Shown here piece by piece: positions 31,526 through 40,384 of a stretch of DNA of 64,000 nucleotides (position 1 is its first letter; each line of letters opens with the position of its first letter). Made by a program: the position numbers and the translations under genes. This DNA comes from Henriciella sp. GTDB taxonomy: Bacteria > Pseudomonadota > Alphaproteobacteria > Caulobacterales > Hyphomonadaceae. The notes under the pieces were generated by a model. The model saw only the letters and a list, made by a program, of their open reading frames with translations. It was not told the DNA's origin and searched no databases. Location of the stretch: assembly GCA_017642885.1 (NCBI GenBank), contig JAEPOM010000004.1, forward strand, positions 62,001 through 126,000, in the 5' to 3' direction.

Positions 31526-32679
31526 TGACTGATCTGCCTCTGAAGGGCGTTCGCATTCTTTCTGTCGAACAGTATGGCGCTGGTCCTTATGGCACGATGT
31601 TGCTGGCGGACCTTGGCGCCGAAGTGATAAAAATCGAAGACCCGTATCGCGGGGGTGACGTGTCTCGCTCAGTTGGGCCGTACATGCTCGGCGAGGGCGA
31701 TAGCGAGTTCTTCCAGACGTTTTCGCTGGGCAAGAAATCAGTCACGCTGGATCTGAAATCTGCAGAAGGCCGGGCGCAATTTGAAACGCTGGTCAAATCG
31801 GCAGATGCCGTCGCGAACAATCTGCGCGGCGATCAGCAGGACAAGCTGGGCCTGACTTATGAGGCGCTGAAAGGCGTGAACTCCAGGATCGTGTGTGCAC
31901 ACCTCTCTGCATATGGACGCAAATCGGAGCGAGCTGCGTGGCCTGGCTATGATTATCTGATGCAGGCCGAGGCGGGGTTCATGTCGATGACCGGAGAGCC
32001 GGACGGGCCGCCCGTAAGATTTGGGCTGTCCATGGTCGATTTCCACACGGGCAGCCATCTCGCCACGGCGCTGCTTGCGGGTATTCTCGGTGCCAGTCGC
32101 TCAGGCGAGGGCTGCGATGTCGATGTTTGCCTGTTCGATACCGCGCTGCATCAACTCTCCTATCCTGCTACCTGGTATCTCAATCAGAACCACGTCACTG
32201 GACGCCTGCCGCGTGGCGCGCATCCATCGATCGCGCCGAGCCAACTGGTAAAGACCAAAGACGGATGGGGCTTACTGATGTGCCAGACGCCTAAATTCTG
32301 GTCCTTATGGTGTCAGCTGACGGGCTCCGAACTTGGCGAGGATCCGCTATTTGCCACCATTCCAGCGCGCCGGGACAATCTCTCAGCGCTTAGCGATGCG
32401 GTTGACGCAGTCATGATGGCGAAGACCACAGATGAGTGGCTGAATGTGCTTGGCGGTCATGTGCCCTTTGCGCCAGTCCTGGACATCGGCCAGGCGCTCG
32501 ACAGTGACTATGTCGCGAGCGTTGAAATGACCGCTCAGATTGATCACCCGGCCGCACCGGAGGGCATGCGAACGCTTAGCTCTCCATTCCGTGTGAACGG
32601 TGAGCGCCCCGAATTGACGCGAGCGCCGCGCATGGGCGAACACGATGGCGAACTGCTTACGGAATCAGAAACAGCATGA
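31525..32679 (+). CDS. CaiB/BaiF (class III) CoA-transferase, subunit or paralogue 1
   Basis: The 384 residues match the formyl-CoA transferase/CaiB family, which moves CoA between carboxylic acids through an aspartyl-CoA intermediate. Family marks: VEQYGAGPYGTMLLADLGAEVIKIE at the N-terminus (split as VEQYGAGPYGTMLLADLGAE and VIKIE), LDLKSAEGRAQFETLV, ADAVANNLRGD, and the catalytic Asp region AWPGYDYLMQAEAGFMSMTG near residue 140. A second family member follows with an ATGA overlap, so the two may form a hetero-oligomer like SmtAB or BbsEF. Confidence 0.9.
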   Translation: MTDLPLKGVRILSVEQYGAGPYGTMLLADLGAEVIKIEDPYRGGDVSRSVGPYMLGEGDSEFFQTFSLGKKSVTLDLKSAEGRAQFETLVKSADAVANNLRGDQQDKLGLTYEALKGVNSRIVCAHLSAYGRKSERAAWPGYDYLMQAEAGFMSMTGEPDGPPVRFGLSMVDFHTGSHLATALLAGILGASRSGEGCDVDVCLFDTALHQLSYPATWYLNQNHVTGRLPRGAHPSIAPSQLVKTKDGWGLLMCQTPKFWSLWCQLTGSELGEDPLFATIPARRDNLSALSDAVDAVMMAKTTDEWLNVLGGHVPFAPVLDIGQALDSDYVASVEMTAQIDHPAAPEGMRTLSSPFRVNGERPELTRAPRMGEHDGELLTESETA

Positions 32680-33842
32680 AACTGGACGGCGTAAAAGTCC
32701 TCGACCTGTCGGCCTTCCTGCCCGGGCCGCATATGACCATGATGATGGCGGATCACGGCGCAGACGTGATCATGATCGAGCCCGCAAACGGAACCGGCGA
32801 ACCAACACGAGTGATTGGCGAAACGACGCCCGATGGCGTCTCCGTCTGGTTTCGCAACATCGCCCGCGGCAAGCGGAGCCTTAAACTCAATCTCAAAGAT
32901 TCCGACGGGCTCGACTTGTTCTTGCGTCTGGCGGAAACGGCAGACGTCATCGTCGAAGCGTTCCGACCTGGCGTGGTGAAGCGCCTGGGCGTGGACTATG
33001 ATGCCGTGGTTCAGCGAAATCCAAGCGTGATCTACTGCTCGATCTCCGCCTTCGGTCAGGACTCGTCCCTGGCAAAAAAGCCTGCGCATGATACCGCGGT
33101 GCAGGCGCTAGCTGGTCTGACCGATCTTTGCCGCGGTAGCGACGACACACCAGCCATGCCCAATGTCCCATTTGCGGACGCCAGTGCTTCGCTGATGGCG
33201 CTATCGGCGATCTTGATGGCGCTGTATCGGCGCACCCAGACCGGCAAAGGCGACTATATTGACCTCGCGATGTATGACGCCGCGATTGCCTGGACCCCGA
33301 ACGTTCTCGGCCCCACTTTCGGTGAGAACAGGGCACCCGAACCGAAGCAGATGCGCAGTTTTGGCGGGTCCGCGCTGACCAATTTATACGAAACCGCCGA
33401 TGGCGAGTATCTTTCGTTCGCCGGGCCAGAGATCAAGTTCGCGACCAATCTTCTGACGGCGCTGGACCGCGAAGATCTGATTGAAGTCGCCAAGGTTCCA
33501 CCGGGGCCAGGGCAAGCCCCACTCAAGGCGTTTTTCACTGAAACGTTCAAGATAAGAACACTGTCCGAATGGAAGGCATTTTTGGAGCCAATCGATTGCG
33601 CCTGGGCCTGGGTTCGAAGCCTGAAGGACGCGTTCGATGACCCGTTCACGGCAGAGCGCGGAATGGTTTTTACGGATGCGGATGGCAATCGTCATGTTGG
33701 TCCACCGATCAAGTTCCGTGACGAGCCACCTCATCCCAATCCTGATGTGCCGGGCTTTGGCGAACACAGCGAAGAGCTGGCGGCGTCTATTGGCCTCAAC
33801 GCCGAAGCCATCGCGAGCCTGAAGGCGAAAGGCACGATATGA
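32676..33842 (+). CDS. CaiB/BaiF (class III) CoA-transferase, subunit or paralogue 2
   Basis: The 388-residue protein is related to its upstream neighbour: VLDLSAFLPGPHMTMMMADHGADVI, LNLKDSDGLDLFLRLAE (residues about 65-81) and EAFRPGVVKRLGVDYDAV are the usual landmarks. The active-site region reads DSSLAKKPAHDTAVQALAGL, with an Asp (HDTAVQ) at the catalytic position. The tandem of two class III transferases suggests a two-subunit enzyme that activates a dicarboxylic acid with succinyl-CoA as donor (inference). The stop overlaps the next start (ATGA). Confidence 0.9.
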   Translation: MKLDGVKVLDLSAFLPGPHMTMMMADHGADVIMIEPANGTGEPTRVIGETTPDGVSVWFRNIARGKRSLKLNLKDSDGLDLFLRLAETADVIVEAFRPGVVKRLGVDYDAVVQRNPSVIYCSISAFGQDSSLAKKPAHDTAVQALAGLTDLCRGSDDTPAMPNVPFADASASLMALSAILMALYRRTQTGKGDYIDLAMYDAAIAWTPNVLGPTFGENRAPEPKQMRSFGGSALTNLYETADGEYLSFAGPEIKFATNLLTALDREDLIEVAKVPPGPGQAPLKAFFTETFKIRTLSEWKAFLEPIDCAWAWVRSLKDAFDDPFTAERGMVFTDADGNRHVGPPIKFRDEPPHPNPDVPGFGEHSEELAASIGLNAEAIASLKAKGTI

Positions 33843-34279
33843 CCGAGCCGAAGTTTCCAGCGCACCGCGCCCATCTGGGGGTCTGGGAGGGTACGTATCG
33901 GCATATCGACCTGTTCGCTCAGGAAGAAGAACTGATCCAATCCCACGTGGTCTGTGAGTTTCCCGATGAAGGTGATGTGTTCTACCGACAGACCATCGCG
34001 CTAACGCATCCAGACGGAAGCGTTACCAATGCCGGCTTCGATGGTGTGGATCGCGGCGACCATCTCTGGTTCGACACGCCGATTTTCATTGGCAAAAGCT
34101 GGGAAACCGCGGACGGCGTCGTTCTACTGAATTTGCAGCGCAAAGATGAGCCGGGCGCGCACTTTGTGGAAGTGATCATTATGGGCGACGGCGGCCAACA
34201 CCGGGCCCGAACCTGGCATTGGTTCAGGGCCGGACAACTCTATCGACGAACCCTGTGCGACGAGCACCGTGTGGCCTAG
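33839..34279 (+). CDS. DUF3598-like, calycin-type small protein
   Basis: The 146-residue protein starts with HLGVWEGTYRHIDLFAQ, the GxWxGTY opening of the calycin-like DUF3598 group, and seems mainly beta-stranded (HVVCEFPDEGDVFYRQTI, GDHLWFDTPIFIGKSW, VVLLNLQRKDEPGAHFVEVI). Proteins of this shape bind hydrophobic or pigment-like ligands, but nothing here shows a ligand. I judge the family from the opening motif only, so confidence is moderate. It is the last gene of the lyase-headed operon and converges with the GntR gene, overlapping its stop. Confidence 0.65.
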   Translation: MTEPKFPAHRAHLGVWEGTYRHIDLFAQEEELIQSHVVCEFPDEGDVFYRQTIALTHPDGSVTNAGFDGVDRGDHLWFDTPIFIGKSWETADGVVLLNLQRKDEPGAHFVEVIIMGDGGQHRARTWHWFRAGQLYRRTLCDEHRVA

Positions 34280-34989
34280 CCCTGTGTGCGGTCCAGCCGC
34301 ATTTCATAGGCGAACCGACCCGCTGGATGTAAACTTTCTGATAGCAAGATAATCGCGCCGGCGGCGTCTCGATACCGCCGTACCGTGCGGAGCGCTGGAA
34401 ATCCGTCCGACACGCCCAACCGTTTTGCCTGGCTCTTGTTCAGCGCGACAGCTTCCATGCGTTGCACGACGCGTTCGACGGCGATGCTCTTGTGTTCTTC
34501 AATCCACTCCGAGATTGATCCCGGTAGGCTCGCAATCGTCTCGAGATCTGGCGCGAGATCTGTGCGAATATAGACCGCCGTGATCGCTTGCGGGGGCTGA
34601 TCCTCCACGCGCCGAAACCCGATAAGTTGAACATAGTTCCCGGTGAGCCCCAATCGGTCGAGCGTTTCCTCGTCCGCGGCCTGTTCGGTCGTGATATCGA
34701 AATGAGAATTGCGCGCATATTGGAGGATGGTGTCAAAGTCGCCGATCGGCTGCGCGAAAGCTGGAGCGCCGCGATCAACGGCCACGGTTCCGGCGCCGCG
34801 ACGGCGCTCGATTAGGCCGTCATCTGTGAGAATGCGAAGGGCATCGCGCGCTGTATGTCGAGAGACCTTGAACCTCTCACAGATATCCATCTCCGTTGGA
34901 AGGGCGTCACCTGGATTGTATTTCCCGGACAGGATTTCCTTGCGAAAACGATCCGCGAGCTGGCGATAGCGAGGTTTGGTTTGAGGCAT
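34276..34989 (-). CDS. GntR-family regulator, HutC/FarR (UTRA) type, number 1
   Basis: Of 237 residues, the N-terminal winged helix-turn-helix is typical (RYRQLADRFRKEILSGKY, LPTEMDICERFKVSRHTARD, GLIERRRGAGTVA). The UTRA effector domain follows, from about residue 90 to the end (YVQLIGFRRVEDQPP, VVQRMEAVALNKSQAKRLGV). It lies directly behind the CoA-transferase gene in a unit whose promoter holds a set B palindrome, so I assign it to set B by proximity (inference). Regulators of this type are usually repressors released by a pathway metabolite. Confidence 0.92.
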   Translation of the reverse strand: MPQTKPRYRQLADRFRKEILSGKYNPGDALPTEMDICERFKVSRHTARDALRILTDDGLIERRRGAGTVAVDRGAPAFAQPIGDFDTILQYARNSHFDITTEQAADEETLDRLGLTGNYVQLIGFRRVEDQPPQAITAVYIRTDLAPDLETIASLPGSISEWIEEHKSIAVERVVQRMEAVALNKSQAKRLGVSDGFPALRTVRRYRDAAGAIILLSESLHPAGRFAYEMRLDRTQG

Positions 34990-36255
34990 TTAAAGGCCCT
35001 TTCGAATCTCATACCAGTCGGCATTGAGTTGCTCGCGAAATGCGGGGTCTGCAATCTCTATAAGAGCCCGGGCCCGTTCATCAATCGACTTATACTTGAG
35101 TTCGGCTATTCCGTGCTGCGTCACGACTGTGTCGACATCTGCGCGAGAAATGGAAGTGGCATTGGCGGGGAGGCGCGGAACTATGCGGCTGATGCTGCCT
35201 TGTTTGGCCGTAGAAGCGAGCGCCAGCACGGCACGGCCACCCTCAGATAAGGCGGCTCCGCGCAGGAAATCGACAAGTCCGCCCGTGCCGGAGATCTGAC
35301 GTCCGCGAATAAACTCGGCATTGGCCTGACCGAACAGATCGACCTCGATACACGAATTGATCGCCTTGAAGTTCTGGATTTCGGCCAGTGTCGAGATCGC
35401 GTGAGTGTAGGTGACGGGCGCAAACAGGATTCGGTCATCCTCGACGGCGCGGTCGTATAAGCTGTCTGTTCCAATCGCGACACCCGTCGTCACGGCGCCA
35501 TAGTCGCTGTCGATCGCACCGCTATCGAGAAGCTCCACGAGTGGGTTGGAAATCATCCCCGCATGGATGCGCAAATCTGTGTGCGACCTGAGGGCTTTCA
35601 AGACCGCTTGTTGCACATTTCCCAACCCGAACTGCAGCGTGTCGCCTGGGTCGCAAAGGCTCGCAATATGCGCACCGATTTGTGCAAACGTATCAGGCAA
35701 CTCAGCTTCGTGAACTTGCACTAGTGGGTGCTCAGTTTCTGCGATTATCTGGAATCGCTCGACCGGGACTTTCGGGCCGTGAATCGGGGCTCTCATTGTA
35801 TGATTGATGAGCCCAAACAGCGGCACGTCATCGCGCTCCAGGATGAGGGTTGAGAAATCGGCCGAGACGCCGAGACTGACCATGCCCGCTTCATCGGGCG
35901 GAGTTACCATGACGATACCGCCATCTAACGGCGTTGATGCCAGCCAGCGTGTGCTCTGGGTGTAGCTGAGCGGATGGAGCTGCGTGTGGCCATCGTCGAA
36001 CGAAGGGCGGAGGGCTGGAGAGACAAAAATGCTCTCGGCGCTCGACGACGGATGCAGGCCCGCCCAATCCGTTGTGTTCACACCGGGGATCCAGATGCCG
36101 AGAAACGCGACGCCCGCCGCGAGGGCCGGGTTTTGTCGAAAGGCTTCGACCAGCGCCAAGGGGTCGCCACTGCAACCGGCCACATAAACGCGAGCGGTTT
36201 CAGGCAAGCTGGCACGGAACGCCTTTAGAGCAGCAGGGATCGGTTGTACGTTCAT
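34990..36255 (-). CDS. Acetyl-CoA hydrolase/4-hydroxybutyrate-CoA transferase family protein
   Basis: The 421-residue class I CoA-transferase relative has the C-terminal catalytic half with the active-site Glu in INSCIEVDLFGQANAEFI near residue 305, then ISGTGGLVDFLRGAALS and VDTVVTQHGIAELKYKS. It probably moves CoA from acetyl-CoA or succinyl-CoA to an acid in the island's pathway. A TTG start at 36330 would add 25 residues lying within the operator; the ATG at 36255 is more credible. It shares an operon with GntR 1; the regulator starts directly after its stop. Confidence 0.88.
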   Translation of the reverse strand: MNVQPIPAALKAFRASLPETARVYVAGCSGDPLALVEAFRQNPALAAGVAFLGIWIPGVNTTDWAGLHPSSSAESIFVSPALRPSFDDGHTQLHPLSYTQSTRWLASTPLDGGIVMVTPPDEAGMVSLGVSADFSTLILERDDVPLFGLINHTMRAPIHGPKVPVERFQIIAETEHPLVQVHEAELPDTFAQIGAHIASLCDPGDTLQFGLGNVQQAVLKALRSHTDLRIHAGMISNPLVELLDSGAIDSDYGAVTTGVAIGTDSLYDRAVEDDRILFAPVTYTHAISTLAEIQNFKAINSCIEVDLFGQANAEFIRGRQISGTGGLVDFLRGAALSEGGRAVLALASTAKQGSISRIVPRLPANATSISRADVDTVVTQHGIAELKYKSIDERARALIEIADPAFREQLNADWYEIRKGL

Positions 36256-36316
36256 TTTTTGACCGGTGACGCAAGTTTCTGGTTCACTCAACCACAAACT
36301 TTGTGTAAGCACCAGA

Positions 36317-36332
36317 ATATGTCCGGACAAAT
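36317..36332 (+). promoter_or_regulatory. Set B operator, site 2, overlapping a start codon
   Basis: ATATGTCCGGACAAAT differs from the perfect set B palindrome at one base. It lies in the divergent gap between the CoA-transferase/GntR 1 unit and the MmgE/PrpD unit. The ATG of the first MmgE/PrpD gene (36319-36321) lies inside the site, so a bound repressor would cover the start codon. Confidence 0.78.
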
Positions 36333-37620
36333 ATCGAAAAACACAGTCCTCACAGAGCTTTCAGGGTTCTTGTCGAAACCTGTCGATACCGGGTCGACCT
36401 TCCGTGCACGTCGCCATTTGCTTGACTGGCTGGGCTGTGCGATTGCCGGGGCGAGTGAACCCGCGGGCGTGATCCTGCGCCATGCGCGCGGCGAAGGAGC
36501 TGGTGCGCAAGCATTCTGTTGGGGCGGGCTCGGCAATATTCTCGAAATGGATGACGTCGATAAGCGCGCTTTGTTGCACCCAGGACCAAGCATCATTCCA
36601 GCAGCACTCGCTTTGGCATCTGTCACGCAACCGGACGACGAAACGCTGCTAAATGCGATCGTCCTTGGATATGAAGCGACCATTCGACTGGGTCGCGCTG
36701 TCGGTTCTGGACACTATGCGATCTGGCACAATACAGGCACATGCGGGACGATCGGCGCTGCGGCCGCGAGCGCTACGCTCCTCAACGCGTCAGCGGACCA
36801 AACTTCCCACGCCATGGCTTTGGCGATGAGCCAGGCGAGCGGTCTCTGGCAGACCCGGCACGATCCGCAGAGCATGGGGAAACAATTACACACCGCGAAT
36901 GCGGCGCGCGGGGGGCTTGAAGCCGCGCGGCTGGCAGTAGCAGGCTTCAAAGGCCCGCTCGATATCCTGGAGGGCGAGCAAGGGTTTTTCAAAGCCACCT
37001 GCCCAGATGGTGATCCGCAGAATGTGCTTCGCGATTATGCATCGAGCTGGCTGATCCACGACGTCAGTTTCAAGCCTTGGCCGGCCTGTCGCCATGCGCA
37101 TGCGGCCATCGACGCGGCGCTCGCATTGCGGGGGCAAGTGGATCTGTCCGAAGGCGCGCCGATCTTGGTCGAAACGTATTCCGATGCGCTCAAGTTTTGC
37201 GATCGTCCGGAGCCCAGGACCGTGATTGAGGGCAAGTTTTCACTGCAACACGCCGTCGCCGTAGCTCTGCGACGCGGCCCGCCAAGCCTCCACGATTTTA
37301 GCCCGGCGGTACTCGTGGACCCGGATCTTGCAGCCCTTCGAGCGCGCGTGCAGGTCTCAGTTTCGGATGAGTTTAGCGCCGTGTATCCCGATCACTTCGG
37401 AGCGTCGGTCCGCATCGGAAGTCAACAGATCACGGTCCCGGATGCGCTCGGTGATCCGGAAAACCCTGTCACTGACGATCTGATCAAGGAGAAAGCACTC
37501 ATGCTTATAAAAGCAGGAGGCGTCTCCGAAGCTCGCGCTGCGGAGATGATCGCCACGGTTCTGAGCGAAACGGGGACGCTCATGGTCAGCCTACGTGCGC
37601 TCGAAAAGGTGCTTTCATGA
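36319..37620 (+). CDS. MmgE/PrpD family protein 1
   Basis: The 433-residue protein belongs to the MmgE/PrpD superfamily, which includes 2-methylcitrate dehydratase and cis-aconitate decarboxylase. It has FRARRHLLDWLGCAIAGASEP near the start, FCWGGLGNILEMDDVDKRALLHPGPSIIPAAL (the conserved Asp-Asp and His-Pro region) and VSFKPWPACRHAHAAIDAAL, the conserved KP-x-x-x-CRH motif. The start chosen is the ATG inside the set B operator; an earlier ATG at 36244 lacks family sequence. A second MmgE/PrpD gene follows with an ATGA overlap. Confidence 0.88.
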   Translation: MSGQISKNTVLTELSGFLSKPVDTGSTFRARRHLLDWLGCAIAGASEPAGVILRHARGEGAGAQAFCWGGLGNILEMDDVDKRALLHPGPSIIPAALALASVTQPDDETLLNAIVLGYEATIRLGRAVGSGHYAIWHNTGTCGTIGAAAASATLLNASADQTSHAMALAMSQASGLWQTRHDPQSMGKQLHTANAARGGLEAARLAVAGFKGPLDILEGEQGFFKATCPDGDPQNVLRDYASSWLIHDVSFKPWPACRHAHAAIDAALALRGQVDLSEGAPILVETYSDALKFCDRPEPRTVIEGKFSLQHAVAVALRRGPPSLHDFSPAVLVDPDLAALRARVQVSVSDEFSAVYPDHFGASVRIGSQQITVPDALGDPENPVTDDLIKEKALMLIKAGGVSEARAAEMIATVLSETGTLMVSLRALEKVLS

Positions 37621-38990
37621 CAGACATGGTCGAGGCCTTCGCTCAGCACGCCGCGAATTGCCAGTATCAGGCGTTGCCTGAAGAGGCAGTGCGCGCCGTC
37701 AAAACGTACTTGCTCGACTCGCTCGGTGTTGGCATCGCTGGCGCCGCCGCGCCGTTAACGGAGAACGTGCGACAAGCTTCAGCAAAGTGGGCGGGGGAGG
37801 GCGCTGCCCATATCTGGGGTGCGAACAGCCATCGCACGACACCTGCCAACGCGGCGTTCGTGAACGGGTTCCAGATCCATTGCCAAGAACATGATTGCGT
37901 CCACGAACCAGCGGTCGTCCACCCAATGGCCACAATCCTCGCGGCGCTGATGGCGGAGTGCGATGCGCAGCAAAGTGTTTCGGGAAAAGAGCTGGCTGTG
38001 GCGTTGACCGTCGCCGTTGATCTCGCTGCCGGGATCGGCGTGAGCGTCAGCAGTCCTATCAAGTTTTTTCGTCCGGCGAATGCCGGGATATTTGGCGCGA
38101 CCCTCGGGATTTGTCGATTGCGCCGCTTCTCCATCGACAAAATCAAAGATGCCCTCGGATATGCGCTGTCCTTCAATTCCGGGACGATGCAGGCACATGT
38201 CGAGGGCAAGCCTGCATTACCGCTGCAGATCGGGAATGCTGCGCGGTGTGCCGTGCTCGCATGCGATTTGGCCGAGGCTGGTGTGCCGGGCCCGCACGAC
38301 AGCCTGGAAGGCCCGTTTGGATACTTCAATCTGTTCGAAGATGCATCGGACACGCGCGAAGTCGTCGCCAGTCTCGGCAAGACCTGGCGGATCGCGGAAG
38401 TCAGCCACAAGCCTTTCCCGACCGGTAGAGCCGCACAGGGCGGCATTGTCCTGATGCAGAAACTGCGGGCGCAAGGCGTGACGGCAGACGCTGTCGAGCA
38501 TGTTTCCCTGACTGCCCCGCCGCTTATTCATCGCCTTGTCGGGCGACCGCTCACAGACGACATGTCGGTGAACTACGCCAGGCTCTGCTTCCAGTATTCC
38601 GGCGCGGTTGCGCTAAACAAGGGCTCCGTCGGGCTGGATGATTTCTCCGAGACTGGCTTGCGTGATCGAAACATTCTGGCGCTCGGTCAAAAGATCCAGG
38701 TGATCGATGATGGCTCCACCGATCCAGCGGCGTTCACGCCGCAAATTGCCGTTGCTCACTTGTCGGATGGGACAAAAATCGATGCGCGCATCGACGCACT
38801 CTATGGCTCACCTGAAGACCCGATGTCGCAAGAGGCTCATCTCGCGAAGTTTCGCGATTGCGTCGCGTTCGGGTTCGGAGAACCGCGCACGCAGATTGCT
38901 GATCAATTGATAGACTTAACCGAAAATCTGGAGGTGATGTCGGACGTGTCCGTACTTAGTCGCCTTGCAGCTGGACTGGAGGCGGCCTGA
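37617..38990 (+). CDS. MmgE/PrpD family protein 2
   Basis: This 457-residue paralogue of its upstream neighbour has YLLDSLGVGIAGAAAPLTENV, FVNGFQIHCQEHDCVHEPAVVHP (His and Cys-rich active-site region), and VSHKPFPTGRAAQGGIVLMQKL, with KPFPTGRA in place of the KP-x-x-x-CRH motif. Members dehydrate or decarboxylate tricarboxylic-type acids. The tandem pair may act as a heterodimer or on successive substrates. The stop overlaps the next start by one base. Confidence 0.88.
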   Translation: MTDMVEAFAQHAANCQYQALPEEAVRAVKTYLLDSLGVGIAGAAAPLTENVRQASAKWAGEGAAHIWGANSHRTTPANAAFVNGFQIHCQEHDCVHEPAVVHPMATILAALMAECDAQQSVSGKELAVALTVAVDLAAGIGVSVSSPIKFFRPANAGIFGATLGICRLRRFSIDKIKDALGYALSFNSGTMQAHVEGKPALPLQIGNAARCAVLACDLAEAGVPGPHDSLEGPFGYFNLFEDASDTREVVASLGKTWRIAEVSHKPFPTGRAAQGGIVLMQKLRAQGVTADAVEHVSLTAPPLIHRLVGRPLTDDMSVNYARLCFQYSGAVALNKGSVGLDDFSETGLRDRNILALGQKIQVIDDGSTDPAAFTPQIAVAHLSDGTKIDARIDALYGSPEDPMSQEAHLAKFRDCVAFGFGEPRTQIADQLIDLTENLEVMSDVSVLSRLAAGLEAA

Positions 38991-40384
38991 TGGCAGCACA
39001 ACACAAGACCTACTTTAACAGCGTCGACTGGAACGCGCTGCAGGAAGATCATCCGATTGGCGACGACTTTGTCTCGTTTGCGAAAAAGAGCCAGGATGAA
39101 ATCCGCGCCCATCAGGAAAAACTGTTTCGCCGTTGTGTTGCCCGGGCTTGGCAGACTCCGTTCTATCAAAAACTCTGGGGAAATGCGGGCGTTGAGCCGG
39201 GCGATATTAAAGGTCTGGAGACGCTCTCAGAGCTGCCAGTATTCGACAAATCTGACATCATGGACAGCATTGCCCGCAATCCGCCTCTCGGAGATTTTGC
39301 AGGGTTCGAGAGCTACCCGAACGGCCGCCCTCCAGTAATCATGCATACCACGTCCGGAACAACTGGGACGCCGCAAGTCCTGCTGTTTGGGGCCAAGAGC
39401 CGCGAGGCACAGAACCTGCTGCTGGGGCGCCTATATCGTTTCCAGGGGCTGCGTCCGGATGATGTCGTTCACTCCGTCTACGGGCACGGCATGATCAATG
39501 GTGGACACTATGTACGCGAGAGCGTGATCCACTGGACCAGCGCGATCTTCATGTCTGCGGGAACCGGCGTGGAAACGCGCTCGGCGAGGCAAGTGGAGCT
39601 GATGCGCGATTTTGGAGCCACCGTGATCGTCGGGTTTGCGGACTATATCAAGAAGCTCGCCCGCGTCGCGATAGAGCAGGGGATTGACCCGGTGAAGGAT
39701 CTCAAGATCCGCATGGTTTCCGGTCACCTTGGGCGTGAAGACAAGCAAAGCCTGTCCGAAAGCTGGGGCGGCGTCGATTGTTTCGACTGGTACGGCGTCG
39801 GCGATACAGGATGCATTGCCGGTGAAGGGCCAGACCGCGATGGCTTGTATGTCATGGAAGACGCGCAGTATCTCGAAGTTTGCGATATCGAGACGGGCGC
39901 GCTGCTCAACGACGGTGAGCAAGGCGATATGGTCTGCACGTGTCTCTACAAAGACGACGTTTACCCGATCATTCGGTTCAATACGCATGATGTGACGAAA
40001 GTTAAAACCGGACAGTCCTCGCTCGGCCTCAATTTCAAGCGTATCGAGGGCTTCCTCGGACGGTCGGACAATATGGTCAAAATTCGTGGGATCAACATTT
40101 TCCCGCAAGCGATGGGTCCACTTCTGGAAGAGGTTAGCAGCTTTGCCGGGGAGTTCATCTGCAAAGCCGAGAGAGACGCTGCCGGGCGCGATGAGTTTAT
40201 CGTCTGCGCTGAAGTCTTTGGTCCTGTCACAAATCAAGAGGCTGACAAGTATCGCGCGCTGCTGAAGCAAAAAATCGGCATCGATTGCGGGATCGAGCTG
40301 TCCGAGCCGGGCGGTCTTGCCGCCCTGACGCAGACAGAAGTGCGACAGAAGCCGATCCGGCTCATCGACGAGCGGTTCAAATGA
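38990..40384 (+). CDS. Phenylacetate-CoA-ligase-like (PaaK family) adenylate-forming enzyme
   Basis: The 464-residue acyl-adenylate/CoA ligase shows the ATP-binding motif HTTSGTTGTPQVLLFG near residue 120, the PaaK-type VVHSVYGHGMINGG, the adenylate motif WYGVGDTGCIAGEGPD, the ribose-binding IIRFNTHDVTKV, and GRSDNMVKIRGINIFPQAM at the C-terminal hinge. PaaK relatives activate aromatic and other carboxylic acids with ATP and CoA. The acid is not known. It overlaps both neighbours, so it is cotranscribed with the MmgE/PrpD pair and the amidase. Confidence 0.88.
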   Translation: MAAQHKTYFNSVDWNALQEDHPIGDDFVSFAKKSQDEIRAHQEKLFRRCVARAWQTPFYQKLWGNAGVEPGDIKGLETLSELPVFDKSDIMDSIARNPPLGDFAGFESYPNGRPPVIMHTTSGTTGTPQVLLFGAKSREAQNLLLGRLYRFQGLRPDDVVHSVYGHGMINGGHYVRESVIHWTSAIFMSAGTGVETRSARQVELMRDFGATVIVGFADYIKKLARVAIEQGIDPVKDLKIRMVSGHLGREDKQSLSESWGGVDCFDWYGVGDTGCIAGEGPDRDGLYVMEDAQYLEVCDIETGALLNDGEQGDMVCTCLYKDDVYPIIRFNTHDVTKVKTGQSSLGLNFKRIEGFLGRSDNMVKIRGINIFPQAMGPLLEEVSSFAGEFICKAERDAAGRDEFIVCAEVFGPVTNQEADKYRALLKQKIGIDCGIELSEPGGLAALTQTEVRQKPIRLIDERFK

